Part shown: positions 1 to 13,735 of the stretch, piece by piece
Position numbering within the stretch: the first letter of the stretch is position 1
Layout: each line of letters opens with the position of its first letter
NCBI RefSeq assembly: GCF_023343835.1
Contig: NC_064433.1
Location: 184,405,777 to 184,469,776, forward strand
DNA length: 64,000 bases
Source: Lagopus muta
Taxonomy: Eukaryota; Chordata; Aves; Galliformes; Phasianidae
Direction: 5' to 3'
Notes under the pieces: model-generated
Databases searched by the model: none
What the model saw: the letters and a program-made list of their open reading frames with translations, nothing else
What the model was told of the DNA's origin: nothing
Position numbers and translations under genes: made by a program

Positions 1-3000
1 CTACAACTTAAAAAATACATTTTTTTTCCCTTACTCCTGAAAATCAAACTTTGCTTTACATAATTAACTGCTACATTTGGCAGCTGAAATTTCTTTTTCC
101 CATATGATCAGACCTAAGACAACCCTTGAAATGTAACTGAAGGAGGAAATGATTGAAAGCATTTTGCTGTTGGAAACTTGGATGAAAATATCTTGGTCTG
201 TGTGTGAAATTTGTCTTCCATAGTATCCAGGTAGCCATAGCCTCAACCTGAAATGTGACACTATGGAGTCACAAAGCTTCACCACCTTGAGATGAGTCTG
301 TACTAGAGAAGAAAAGTCTATCATATTTCCTTGTCCTATGATGTGTGTAGATATAAGACAAATTTAACGAGTTAGAACCTCTGTGTAATCATTGAATAAA
401 CAAAGAATGAACAAATCATCTCTGCCCAAAGAACTGTACAGTTTTAGCCTGAATACCTTAAATTATTAATTTTGAGGTGGATATTTTAAGAAAGTATCCT
501 GTGTAGGTGGGTATTTCGTACATCATGTCCCTTAATTCTTCTCATGAAATGAACAACCTATTGCAAATTGTAAGTTATTTTGATTTTATCTGGTTACATC
601 TTCTACATCCTTTAGAGCCATCCTTTCTGTTCACATATACCGAGAAAGGTACTGATAAATACATATAAATTGGGTGAGGATAATCCATTGTAAAAAGATG
701 TTGTGGATAAGGAAGAAGAATTAATTCTAAGTTTCAGCATATGTGATATTTACTCGCTGTGCTGCTATGAGCACTGGGATGTGAAAGTGGAGAGAATGGT
801 AATTTTAAGGGAGCCTGCACTGAAAATATAATTTTTATCTTGATCACTCCAGACATAAACAGCATTAAAACTCGAGGAACCTTTGTTTCCTTAATATGGT
901 TAGTTATATAGTTAAATAATCAGGAGAAGAACATTAAGATAGATGCATGTGTATAATAATAAGAATAAATACTGTATGAAAAAAATACTGCTGTGCTGCT
1001 GCCAGGACATAGTTACAGGAATTTCACAGGCAATTATTACTATATTTTACTTTCTATTGGAATGAGATAGTTATGAAATGCTAATAATGCTCAAATACTA
1101 AAACTGAGCAGGGTTCCAGCATTATCAAAGATGCAGCAATCTTCCTTTCTCTAGTGCATTTGCAAAGTTTATCTGTCTTCTCAGAACCAGTCACTGGAAT
1201 AACACTGTGTTTGACACTGGTTCTTTTCTAGTGCGCCCATTTTTGGTGGTGGTGGCAAAGAAAGTCTATGGCTGGATGTCAGCATCTGGAGTCCTTTATT
1301 CTGGAAGAATAAGGTGTACATGGTGCTGGTTTCCTCTCCATTGTTCCACAGTTCACTTGGAGTCATATTTATGGGTTTGCTAACGCACCTCCACACCTCG
1401 ATCATCCTTTGTTGGTCTGCAGCACCTTCCAGCCAAATTTGCTATAAGTGGTGCATTTTACATATGTTGGAAATACTTGTAATTTGTTCTTTTTGTTACT
1501 CTTAAAGCTGCTTTTGCCCAGCTCAAGAAAAGAGCAAGCCTGACCCACCTTCAGAGGCCTTAAAAACCCAGAACAAAGTCCATGGCAATTACAACACAGG
1601 TTTACATGTAATAACGAGGCCTTTTTCTTCAGTCCATTTCCCTTGTACAACTGCAATCACTGTATTAAGGATATTTGAAGAAACGTCCTACCTATCCTTT
1701 TACTACTCATTAGTGGGTCTGTTATGAATTTCTACTGAAAAAAATCTTTGACATTAGACATAATTCCAAAGAAAAAAAATCAAATTTTTGCAGAGATAAT
1801 GTGACTCAAAATTGTCTTTCTCTTTGTTCTTCAGACCTCCCACGTTAACTGTGTTCTCCATCTGTTAACTGTTGGGTTAAGGATCAACTGGGTAAAAGAA
1901 AGTAAATTCAGTAGGTTTTCAAAATATTGCAAACTCCATGAGAACAGACTGTTTGGTCTTAATTGTTCATAAGAGATGAGGCACATGAAAGGGCTCATGT
2001 GGTTGGAATCTCATCCAAATTACTTGGCAGGGGACTGCTAATAAATCAGATCAGTAAGACAGGTAAACCCACTGTTCCTGTCATTTTTAATTAAATTAGT
2101 TTTCAACAGCCCTATTTCTATTTACTGAAGATATTCCAGGGTGTTCAGTAATGACTCAGTCCATTTGAAGCATCCACCCAGGGAAACATACCTGCCGACA
2201 GCAAAAGGAAGACAAAAAGCAGATGAAGATAAGCATAGCTGACAAAGGGTCTGAGAACATATAGTGCCTTTTATATGATTATCCCCAGTGAACAGAACTT
2301 TGCTTATGCTGAACTGAGACACCTCAAGCTGAGATACCAGGTACTCATTCATTGCTTTCCTTGTAGTTAATGGAGTGAGAGTTTCTTTCAGAGTGCAGTT
2401 CATCTCACCCAGCATAGGTGCTGTGGGATCTCATAGTGAAGTACATGCTGTGAAATAAAATGAAAAAACTACTCAGGAAATACTGGATTTAGGTTCAAAT
2501 AGCAGCAGCATTTCACAAAGCACAATCTTAGATCCATTTAGACAGGTTTACTGAGTTTAAGCAGTATAACAAGTGCCACAGCTGAAGAGACTTAGGTATG
2601 CAAAAAGAAGCAATCAAAAACTTGCCTTTTCTTTTAGCCTTTGTTGGGTTTATAGATTTTTGGTAGAGGAATTGCAGGGGTAAAGGAAAGGAGAGATTTA
2701 GACTTGTCCTGAGTCTTGTTTTTCCCAGTAAAATTTTTTAAAGAGTATAATCTTTGGGATGAATTTTCTGAAGTATGCAGGAATTCTGTATCCTGGCATT
2801 AAAATATCAAAATCCTCATCTCTGTGCCTTCATGGATATTTATTGTAGTAACTCAAGCATACTTTCTGTATTAGAAGGAGAAATATATAACCACTGATGC
2901 TATCACTTGGGTGATACAAATCTCTACGTCTGCAATAGTTATCAGCTTTTATTTCTTGGTGTAGCAACTCAAGGAATAGCAGTGGTTGCAATGTTAGTTC

Positions 3001-6000
3001 AGCCCCTTCCAGGAGTGGCTGAAATTTCTGAGTGTGGCTCAGTACCATCAGTTTAACCTGAATAGCTTTGTTTTCTAACTTACTTGAGAGTATTTTCCTA
3101 AAGAAGATTTAGAAAAAGAGATGGAGTTGTCCATAAGCTTTTTGGACAGAAAATAGGAAAGTGCCTTACAGTACTGATATATTCCCTGTAGAATGTCTTT
3201 CTCTTGTGCAAGTGCAAGGAAAGAGCTATAAAACTCTGCTCCAGCCCGAAGGGGTCTAACTGCAAATCCAGATATTTTCTTATTAGGACTTACTAGGACT
3301 GTTCCTGGCTGAAAGGCAGTAATACATTCATCTCACCACTCACACTTATGAGCTAATATTCTGTAAGCTTCATGTTGTGTAGCTACGTACCTGATAGGTG
3401 AGGGAAGTTCCTGAGCAGATAAAAGTTGCTGGAAGAGACAATGTGTAGATATGGCGTCATGAAGGAGCTACTGTATGCAATAGACTTTGTCCTGAAAGTG
3501 CAATCTCTGTGTGTATTTATTTCAGAGCTCCTCAGAATGGGAAGATTCCAGTGCACACTGATAGTGCTTTGTTAATCATTTCAGGATGTTATAAGAAATT
3601 TTAGTTGGTCCAAGCTCAGCAGCTAACTTCCAGTGTCAAGTGGTCAACAGGTAATTCTCTGCCTATACCCCTCTCTTTCCTACATCCATTAAGGCTGCAG
3701 TTGAGCAACTCCATCAACCAGACTAAACATTAAGAGTGAGAGGAAGGAGCTCATCCTGCAGTCTCAGCTGGGATCAGCAGGAATAGAAAGGAGGAGAACA
3801 AAGACAAGGAAAGCATTATATGTGAACCGGGATGAAAATGAGGCTAAAGAAGAAAGTGGGGTAAGAGTCATACAAGCAAAGTGCATGGAGACGCAGCGAG
3901 GGAAGGAAGAAGACTGATGTGCTACTGTGAGTGCCTAAGTCAGACACTGACCTGGACAGGGCAAGAGATGTTTTAGCTTCCAGTTCTTGGTTTTCTGCAC
4001 AGCTTTCCAGTCCTGCAGGCAATAACCTCCCACTGTACCTCTTGTTTCTATCCCCAGTCCAGAGCTCCCTCAAACTGACTCAACGCTTATTATAACATAC
4101 ATAAGAACTGTGCTTGCATCAGCAAGATTTGTTTTATCAATTCCTTTACTATTTTTGATCACTTGATTTTGAAACTGAATCAAAGTCCTTTAATTCAAGT
4201 CTGTTCTTTCAATATAACAAGCGTAGAGCACAAAGAAGAGTACAATTGAATAGAACTAAAGTATTGACCAAATTTTTACTCCCAATTTTTTTATTGCAAA
4301 GTCCTTGTATTTAAATTTCAATAGACACTTAAGGAGTAGATACAGGCAAACAGGGTAATTTAGCACTGCTGCATTAGTGCTAACAAAATAAGAGTTACTT
4401 TGTTCTACTAGAATAATAGAATAAATAATAATAATAGAATAAATAAGAATAATCTGTAAAAGACTCAGCTGATGACTAGCACCTCTCATCACACCAAAAA
4501 ATTGCATTGCTTTCATTGAATTGTCCCACTGACTGCTTATGAGCATCAGTGGAAGACTGACTTGTTAGCGAACATTGTGTGTTGTGAGATGGTGTGACCA
4601 CATGCATGCTAAATATTGAGAGCTCATCTGTTCTTGGCCAGTGAGTGGGCTGGACATTTCACAACAATATTCTTTGGTACATCTTATTGTCTTCAGGTCA
4701 CAATAATCATTCTGTGTGCTTGCAATTGGGTGTAAACACTGCCATTTCAGGCATCCACCTCCTTGCAATGAGCCAATTAATCAGAGTGGGGAAGCACAGT
4801 GAACCCCACAGAAATCATCAGGAGGCAGTAAGTGTAAGTGGGAATTTCACACTCTCATTCAATTAGCACATTTAACTCTGAATGCTGACTGGACAGAGCA
4901 GTTGGATAGCTGCAAACAAGGATTTGCTAAGAGGTACTCTGGAATTACCTGCTATTTGGATAATTACAGTGCCACTGATGCCTGAACTCAGTGACCGTGT
5001 ATTTGGTCAGCTCAGGCAGGATGTTCCTTCAGGGGATGTAGAGATAACAGCCATAGCAGTGCAGTGTGTTTCTCCATTCTGCTTCCTAATGCAATTCCTA
5101 CAAGATATTCTGCCAGAGGTGCTGGAGCAACTTGTACTGGTGTGAGGATTAACACATGGGAAGAAATGGGGCTGTGATTTGTCCCCTCCCAGACTTTAAG
5201 GAAGCTGCCACTTGTAGTTTATTCCTTGTTTAGACCAACAGATTACTTCCTACATTCAGGGCTTCGGTTTGTATTTAAGAAGCAGAATTTCGATCCTCAT
5301 TATTTTTGAACTCTAATTGTTCCCTGATTAATTGGGGAATTTCTTCTAATCAAACAGTGGCCTGACTCAATTCTTCAAAATCCACAGGGATCCTTCCATT
5401 TGATCTTGATGGGATTTTATAATGTAATTTGAAAATTAAACATGAAAAGGACTGGCAGTTTAGATTTAGGAAGAAGTAGTCAAATATTTTTTCCACTAAG
5501 GGGATTTAGCAGGTAGGCATGAAAGTAATCAAAATTTTATAACTTTCATTTATAGCACTGGAGTGTACACAACCATCAGATGTTGAATAAATACCAACAT
5601 GGATGTTGGGTATTGGCATTTATCACCTTGCAGATTTCCTGACTTGCACCTTTTTTCATTTTTTTTTTTTTAATTTTTAATGACTACATAAAAGAAAAAA
5701 TTCAAAATAACTCTCTTTTTTTCTTCTTCAATTAATTCTTGATTTTTTTTCCCTTTTTCTCTGGTAATACACGACTGGAGAGCTCCATACTAGTGGTAAT
5801 AGCTCAGAGGCCATCTGTCTTCAAAGGCTGGTGACTGAAATAAGTGCTCAGCAGATATTCCAGCACAAATACACAGATTCTCAGAAAGACTGGGAACTTT
5901 GGGTTCTGCACTCCCTTGTGATTCTGACCTTAGCATTGCTGTATGCATTGCCAATATCTGAGCATTTATGGCCTTGATGGATCTGGAGCTCTTTCTGTGC

Positions 6001-7627
6001 TTTTGCCAATTGCTAGAACTTAAAACTTGAAAAATAATTTCCTAAATTTCTTCCTTTAAAGCCTGCCCAAATAAACAGGAACTTTTGTCTCTGTTCTTGG
6101 CTTTATTTAAAACGAACTTAATGTGTCTAATTCTAGTGTACAAGGGTAGTAATTAATTAGCTAACGTTTCAACAGAAAAGGAGTTAGGGACTGAAGAGGG
6201 CAGAAATAAAGCAACTACCAATGATTGCTGGGATTAACGCACTTTGGGAGGGCACATGAGAAACTTCACTCAGCCTCCGATTCAAAACCCTGCCCTTGGC
6301 TTAGAGGGAACAGGAGCAGATTCCCTTTGAAACACCAAGGGCAGGACACCCTTTTTCAGCAATCAGCAGGACACTGAGTTCTGTAATTTTTTGGTGGATT
6401 ACTGACCAAATTACAACTTCATGGTTGACATGAAGAGGCTGTGGATGTCTTTCCTGCTCAGACAGACCGAAGCAGGACACGATATCATTCTGGATGCACT
6501 GTTGCCTCTAAGAGATGTCTCTGGGGATAGATTTTCAGGTGAGTTGTCAGAATGTCCACAACATATCTTAGTGAGCAGCTGTGATATGGCAGCAGCCTTT
6601 TGATGCCAACTCAGGATACATAACAGTGCTTATTGAGAGATTGCCCTGGATGGATAAGGAAAGCAAACTATCTGAAATTATATGAGGTAGCACCTCTGCA
6701 ATAGAAAACAAATAATGAAAGATTTAAGAAATATATATATTCAATTAGGACTTTTTAAATTAATGATTTTTATGCATAATGTTTTAATTTAACACGTAAG
6801 CATTTCCTGTACTCTGACCTAAGAAGATTCACAAGTCTTACTCCTCTTGAATTCTAAAAAGTAAAATTATTTCATGGTCAGTGTCTCTATGAATGTTTTC
6901 CAAGAGCATATTTCTGTATGGCACAATGCATTACATAAATACTGATTCATTTTTTTAAACTTTCATAATTCTTACTTAGGCTAAATTATAACTATCATGA
7001 ATAACAGGAGATATAGAGTTCTACATACCCCCTCAAGTACAGTTGCTTGTAGACTTCCTTCTTTCTCATTAAATATAAGCTAAACTCTGAATTACAGTAG
7101 ATTTGCACAAAGTCCCAACGTACCTGTTTTAAGCATTACCAAGGGTTAAGGTTGCCTAAATTTATAATAACTGATAAGCTGTTGTGTTAGCTTTAGGGTT
7201 TAATTTTAAGCACACAACTCCCGTAACATACATACAAGCTATACAGGCTGCCTCATACAGAGTATCTTCCCTTTTGGTCAGTGAACTTCAGTACTTCAAT
7301 ATTAATCTTTGAGCAGGAATCCAGCTCAGCATTACCTGCTCTTTGTTGAGCTCTTCAGTTAAGCCTGCAGCAGCCACTACTGTTGTGCCTGTGTTAGAGA
7401 TCATATAGCTCAAAAATGTATATTCAGGGGGCCTTTAATCTCAGAGGGATTGGTTTCCATTGCAAGAGCCACCTTGGACAAAGCCTTTATCACAGATGTA
7501 AGAAAAAATAGCCACCTAAAAATCTTCAGTGCTTCATAAGAGAATGACTTGAAAGTGAATGAAAGTACATTTGTGCACAGCCAGTAGACACAGAAACATG
7601 GACCTTGAAAAAGATTCCAGAATTTTA
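1..7627. other. Gene-free AT-rich flank
   Basis: No coding exon, RNA gene or recognisable transposon is seen. Open frames are under 100 codons and unlike any family I know. A T-rich stretch is at 5648-5760. Confidence 0.6.
4408..4453. repeat. AAT-rich simple repeat
   Basis: Imperfect AATAATAGAATAA units. Confidence 0.75.
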
Positions 7628-7770
7628 CTGAGATTGTTCAGTCTGGAGAAGAGGAGGCTCAGGGCTGACCCTATTGCCCTCTATAACTACCTTAAGGAGG
7701 CTGTAGTGAGGTGGGCATTGGTGTCTTCTCCCAGGAACAGCAATAGGATGAGAGGAAATGGCCTCCTTAC
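7628..7770 (+). mobile_element. CR1 LINE fragment
   Basis: This is typical CR1 3'-region sequence (GTTCAGTCTGGAGAAGAGGA, then the clause ending in ATGAGAGGAAATGGCC). It is 5'-truncated and lacks the tail repeats. Confidence 0.8.
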
Positions 7771-8664
7771 TTCTCTCTTGTGCATGCTGCTTTGACTATA
7801 AGGCTGAGTCCTCCTTTCAGGTAATGATAGAGGGAATATATGAAAGCATTGCAGCCTTAACTGCTACATAAAGTGTCAGCAAGTGTATTGTCAAGAGATT
7901 CTAGAAGTAGTTATGAACCAAGCAATACAATCTATGAAGGACTGTGACAGATTTTCAGAAATTCAGCTTAGGTGTTAGAGTTTGATAGTGAAAAGCCACT
8001 ATCTTCTTTCAAGATCAATACTGGGATAGTTATTTTGAAAGAGAGCAGCAGAATAGGATGCAGGAATTCTCTTCCTTACCTGCATTTCTATCCTTTCTGT
8101 TGCACACAGCTCCACCTTCAAGTCCAATTAACCAACTAACCAAGTGTTGCCTCTCTGGGGGGCTCACTGGGGACAAAACCGCAGCCAAATGATGACAAAA
8201 TCAAAACGTGAAGATTGCACTGCTAGAAATGTAGTGCCAGTGATTTAGGATGGTGACAGAAACTGGTTAATGATGGAAATAGAGCTTCAAAACCATGCTG
8301 AACTCCCCTTTCATTACCTCCCATGGTTTTGCTTTGGTTTTGTATTTGTTTCTTTGTTGTTATGGGGTGTTTTGCTTTGTTTTGTTTTTCTTTTTCTGTT
8401 TCCACAATTTGAATTTGTCACTGGCTGAGTGACTCTGAAATTTATTGGCTTGCTGGAAGAAAATGACAGTTCATTTAAGAAAAGTCTGTAATGATTTATG
8501 TTCAGCTACTTATTTTGAAACAACATTGCTGATTTTTGGTCAGAGGAAAGAAGACCAACATGACTGCACAAGGAAGCCTGCCTTAATGAAGACCAACGGC
8601 AATAACTAAGTTTTTGAGATTATAATCAGAATTATACTTTGACTCCATTGCCTATTCTGAGGTC

Positions 8665-8727
8665 TGGGAGCTGGAACTCAGTGATCTTTGTGGCTCTTTA
8701 CAACCTCAGCCATTCTATGATTCTATG
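8665..8727 (+). mobile_element. CR1 LINE 3' tail fragment
   Basis: It carries CTTTACAACCTCAGCCATTC followed by two ATTCTATG tail units. It is a very short 5'-truncated copy. Confidence 0.75.
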
Positions 8728-9142
8728 TTTGGAGGCAGCCTGTGCCTTCTTCAAATGGGCATTGCATTTGTCATTATCCATAAGATAACATTCCAATTTC
8801 TATAGCCTGTATTTAATTAATATTTGTGGCAACTAGTTCTACAGTCAGTAAAGCCACATATATAAGTGGTCATTAATGTTTCTCTCCTGCTAATCTCTCC
8901 CTCTGGGGATATATCCACGTCAATAATTGATGTTATAAGTACATGTGATGCCTCTCAAATAATGACCTCAAAGCATGTTAAGGACATTAATTGATAAGCC
9001 TCATCTAGTGTTAATTTTATAGGGGAATAAAATGCATTTGCATTATTCATGTGGATTAATTAAGGCATAGAGAGGTTAAGCTGTTTCATCCATCAAGAGG
9101 TACAGAGCTTGCTGGACCCTTTGGACTGTACTGGCAGTAATG

Positions 9143-9524
9143 GTTGAGGGAGCTGAGATGGTTTAGTCTGGAGAAGAGGAGGCTCAGGTGAGATCTTCTC
9201 ACTCTCTTCAACTCCCTGAAAGGAGGTTGTGTCCAAGTGGAGGTCAGTCTGCTGCCAGCCAACAGCAATAAGACGAGAGGTGGTGGCCTCGTGTTGTACC
9301 AGGAGAGGTTCAGGTTGGATATTAGGAAACATTTCTTCTCAGTGAGTGGTGATGCACTGGCACAGGCTGCTGGGAGAGGTGGTGGGGTCACCATCCCTGG
9401 AGGTGTTCAAGGAACCTGTAGATGTAGTACTTAGGGGCATGGTTAGTGGGCAATATTGGTGGTAGGTGGATGGTTGGATTTAATGATCTTTGAGGTCTTT
9501 TCCAACTTTAATGGCTCTATGATA
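9143..9524 (+). mobile_element. CR1 LINE, 3' ~380 bp
   Basis: The 3' region is well preserved from the GGTTTAGTCTGGAGAAGAGG segment through GGATGGTTGGATTTAATGAT to the terminal GGCTCTATG. Short antisense and sense open frames here are by-products of the repeat. Confidence 0.9.
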
Positions 9525-9529
9525 AAGGG

Positions 9530-12500
9530 AGCAACAGATGAAGATGTATAATCTATCACTCCCAATTCATCTCATCCCAAATGCAAGCAATACACATTTC
9601 CAATGACTGAAGCACCTGTAATTTCCCACTGCAATGATCCTATCCTTCCCAGGGACCAGATATTCTGGCTTTGATGCTTATGCTGGTTGAAAGATGCTGT
9701 AATAGAAATAAGGTACTATTCCCTTTCAGACAACAGCTGACATATTATTTTGAAACACAAGTGTAGGATGCTGTTAAATTGAATAAGAAGAAGCTGCTCC
9801 TGGTGGAACACTGGACAAACCACAGGAAAGTCAGCTGACCTGGTGTGAGGAGTGAAGCTGTTGGTGTGACCTTCTGTAGTGCAAAGCCATTATGGTACGG
9901 TGCCACCACTGCCTTTTGTTATACGGTTGGTAGCTCTCACCTGTCCTTGTTCCTCATGCTTCTGGATTTCTCCTTTTCTTTTGCCCCTGTAAATTAAGAT
10001 AGAGTCCATAATCTGGTTGAGCAGCATTCAGAGTTTGGTCCCAGAGGTGTCTGATGTGCACAGTGACACACAGCTGGAAAGTTCCTCAGCTAGAAGTGAG
10101 CATGGTCAGCAAGGTCTTACAGAGAATAAGAGAAAATCCTGTAGCAAACATCTACCTTGGCAGTGAGTATCAGAGGGCTGCCTGCAATGAGAACAGTGAA
10201 AAGCCAGCAGCGTCTGGCAATTTGATTTTTGTTTGTTTGTTTGTTTTTGTAACAGTGATGGCTGTATTTGGGGCTGAGAGAAGCTCAATTGCAGGGTTAT
10301 CTGAGCATCTCAGCTGCACTGCAGGAACACTTTTATTGTCTGCTTTGAAGACACATCATGTGCAAGGTGATAACTTCCCTTATGGATACAGTCAAGCATG
10401 GTAAGAGACAGCTACATGGAATGAAATTTTGATTTTGAAGAATCTAAGCTACGTGTCCCCAGAGTCAAATATCCTCAGGAAGAAGAATAATAGGTTGATA
10501 CTGAATATCATTTCTGGTGGCAAACTTCCAGTCTGTCAGCTCCTGGGGTTGTGATCCAGGGGCTCTATGATTTGGCAGCGGGAAATGTAGGTCTTCCCTA
10601 ATAATCTTGTTATACAAAGTACTTTGAATGTCTGTGGGAATTATTACAAAGTGGTTTGTTGTCATCGTTTATATGATATCTGAGGGATATTGAATGCTTA
10701 TTTCCCACAGATTTAAAGGAGAAAACCTCTACTTTTCGGTGAATGCATTCACACCTATCTCAATTGGCAGAAGGGAGACTTTCTGTTTCCATTAAATCCT
10801 GAAAGTTAAAAGACAGAAGGCTCCTGGAAAAAAAAACTAGCAGGGCATCCAAGTGCTACCTTGGGAATCTCATGAATGTTAAGATGCAGTTTTGGGGGGA
10901 TGTGACCTGTGATTTCTTTACATGGGGATTGGTCAGAAAGTTGAGCACTAGAAACTGGAACCTAGACTAGAAGCAGAGCTGGATTTTGAAGTGAGCAGAG
11001 GAAATCACATGTGTTGGTGTATGTACTTTGGTAGGTATTTTGTTCATATTAGGTCTGTCTGCCAGGACAAAGGATATTTCTCACGTGCTGATGGAGCTAA
11101 ACTACCGTTTGCTGCAAAGCACTCATCCTTTTCTCTCAGATGTGCAAGACTTCATTCATTTATAAAAATTGCTGGTTTGTGGGATGTCTGCTGGGAGAGC
11201 CTTGGGGCAGTAGCATGGTTAGCCAGTGAAGGCTTACCGTATGCACACTAAGCAGATATAAGTGCACTGAGTATAAAAAGGGCCAAATGACACTCTTATC
11301 CTCTAACACAGGTGAAGAAATACTCTGTTCTCTGCAGCTTCTCTGTTTTCTGAGCTGAACCACTGACATGAGTTCCTGTCACCAACTGATTCCCATTACC
11401 AGCTCCTATTTGTTTTCCTAAACAAAATTTGCTACTCCTCAGGCTACTTAAAATGATAACATACACTGATGAATGTAAGTCGTATCAGCCAAGCCACGTA
11501 TTTTGACATTGAAGTGGTCAGAATTTAGCCCTGCTGTGGATCTAACCTGAATCTGACATTTAAATGAAAGTTGAGGTCATTGAGGCCATCCTAGCTGAAA
11601 CAAAAGGAAGGAAAATCATCAAGCTCTCTGGGATGTGATGCTAACAAATTTAATGGTCCTTCAGTGAGTTCAAACATCTTTTAGAGGGGACTTAACGTCT
11701 CCAAATAAATGCATCCTCATGAAATAGAAATTATAATGGTTGGTTTGCAGGCAAGCAATGACAATAATTTTTCATCTCATTCCATAGAAGAAAATGAACC
11801 CTTCCACAGTTGGCTCTGTCAGTCACAGTCAAACAGCTTATGCTAACATCCATTTCATCCGCAATTGTTGTAATTTTCATAGTGGGCTGCTTTTATTATG
11901 GATCAAAAGGGTCAATTTTAAGGGTAAGAGATGTTTAAACATATTATTTTTTAAAGAAAGAAAATTACAGTAATAAGGAAACAAGTTTTAAAATTACCCT
12001 TTTTGTGTGCATGCCATCTTATCACGGTGAAATAATGGGAAAAGACAAAGATGTATTTTTTATGTGCATGCTCCATTTCTGAATGCAGATTTTAAACAGC
12101 AGCCATACATACGCCCATTTTGACAGCCTGCATGTGGGTCAGGAGGCCTGCAGCTGCCATCCTTAGGTACCTCCTGCCACCTCTGGACTGCTCATCATGC
12201 TTGCATTCACTTCCGAGTTCTCCAGTGTAGCTGCAGGGCTCACCTGCTCTCCTACACCTGTGGAAGGAGCTCAGAGCCTCCTCTGCCTGGCAGCTAAATG
12301 GCTCAGGAATCTTTCAGCATGAATCTTTTGTCTCTTACCCAAACTTCTTCTAATTCTCTTAGTCTATTTTGCTTGACTGTGGCAACAAACTTGGAGGCAC
12401 TTTTTATGCAGGCACCTCCAGGCTTGAATCCTGCCATCCTTATTGCTGTACCCCTCCTTATTCAAGGTAAAACACACTCAAGTGCAGAGCCTCGTGGTGC

Positions 12501-12699
12501 AGGTGCTCTAAAAATGCAAAATGGAAACAAGAAGCAACTCCAGACATTGTACCTGTGAGACTTTGCAGTCATGCTAGAGAAGCAGAGGGATCACTCTGGA
12601 GTATACCGTCTGGTTTTGGGATCTCCAGGGCAGAACAAAGATCAACAAACAGGAAAGAACTCAGTGGGAGACAGCTAGCATGGAAATAGATATGATGTA
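9530..12699. other. Gene-free stretch
   Basis: No feature besides the (GTTT)n tract. The 116-codon frame at 10054-10404 includes that repeat and has no recognisable domain. Confidence 0.55.
10224..10248. repeat. (GTTT)n microsatellite
   Basis: About five GTTT units. Confidence 0.8.
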
Positions 12700-12895
12700 T
12701 GAGGAGAGGGTAGGAGAACTGGCTGTGTTTAGACTGGAGTAAAGGAAGCTAAGGAGTGAATTAGTTGCATCTGTCCACTCACTTAAGTAGAGTTGTGGAG
12801 AAGATACAGACAGCATTTCCTCAGTTGTTCGCAGTGAAAAGACAGGAGGTAAGTTGCAACAGAGGAAACTGATTCTGTATAAAGAAAAAAAATCA
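12700..12895 (+). mobile_element. Old CR1 LINE fragment
   Basis: Degraded matches to the CR1 3' region are visible: GAACTGGCTGTGTTTAGACT followed by a GAAAAGACAGGAGG clause. It is considerably more diverged than the other copies. Confidence 0.5.
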
Positions 12896-13099
12896 CCTTG
12901 AGGGATTTGCAGCTCAGAGTGCTTGAGTGACCTCCATTTATGGTCTTGACAACTAACCCTTCTCTGAGCTGAGGGTAAATCAAGGTGACCTCAAGTTCCT
13001 TTCTGGCCAGAATCTCTCCACAATACTGTGACAAATTCCATTTTTTGAAGGAATTTCCAGAAGCATCATTACTACTGGCTTACTGCAAGTGTCACTGCT

Positions 13100-13264
13100 G
13101 GAGGTGACACTGTTGTGGGTGCCCCATCCCTGCAGATGCTGAGGGCCAGGTTGGGTGGGGTCCTGGGCAGCCTGAGCTGGTGGAGGGCAACCAGCCTACA
13201 GCCTACAGAGGGTTAGAATTGGGTGGGCTTTGAGGTCCCTCCAATGTAAGCCCTACTCTGATTA
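13100..13264 (+). mobile_element. CR1 LINE fragment
   Basis: CCCCATCCCTGCAGATGCTG, GAGCTGGTGGAGGGCAACCA and a final TTTGAGGTCCCTCCAATG clause are CR1 3'-end sequence. Only a decayed tail remains. Confidence 0.85.
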
Positions 13265-13603
13265 TAAGTGACCCTAGAAGTGTCACTAACAATCTGGTAC
13301 CTTAGAGTTTTGTAAGGGGTGCAATAAGAGGACAGCACCTCAATGAAAACTGGAGAATACTCATTGCTGAAAGGTAACTAAAGGATGCTACACCAATAGT
13401 GAGTTTGGAGGGCACTGAAAAGGATCATTTACTTGTGGGATGGATGCTGAAGGTAAATACATTGTAGACAGAAAAATAATGGTCAATTATATACATTAGA
13501 GGCCATGAAAACCTTGGTTTTCATAGATATCTTTGCATACTGTTCAAAACTGCACAAGGAAGTAGATGAGTATCTGATGTTTCTGCAACAGTAATGAATA
13601 GAA

Positions 13604-13735
13604 CATAGAATCATAGAATCATAGAATCATAGGATCATAGAATCATAGAATCATAGAATCATAGAATCATGGAATTGCTCAGGTTGGAAAAGACCTTAAA
13701 GATCATTGAGTCCAACCATGACCTAACCATACGTT
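13604..13735 (-). mobile_element. CR1 LINE 3' end with long tail array
   Basis: On the minus strand this is a CR1 3' end. On the plus strand the tail reads as about eight consecutive ATAGAATC units (one variant AGGATC) at 13605-13672, followed by TTGGAAAAGACCTTAAAGAT and TTGAGTCCAACCATGACC. CR1 copies usually keep only two to four units. Confidence 0.9.

Noticed and set aside
13605..13672. Regular 8-bp repeats considered as a CRISPR-like or satellite array
   Set aside because: The units are contiguous without spacers and are the known CR1 tail repeat in a vertebrate genome.
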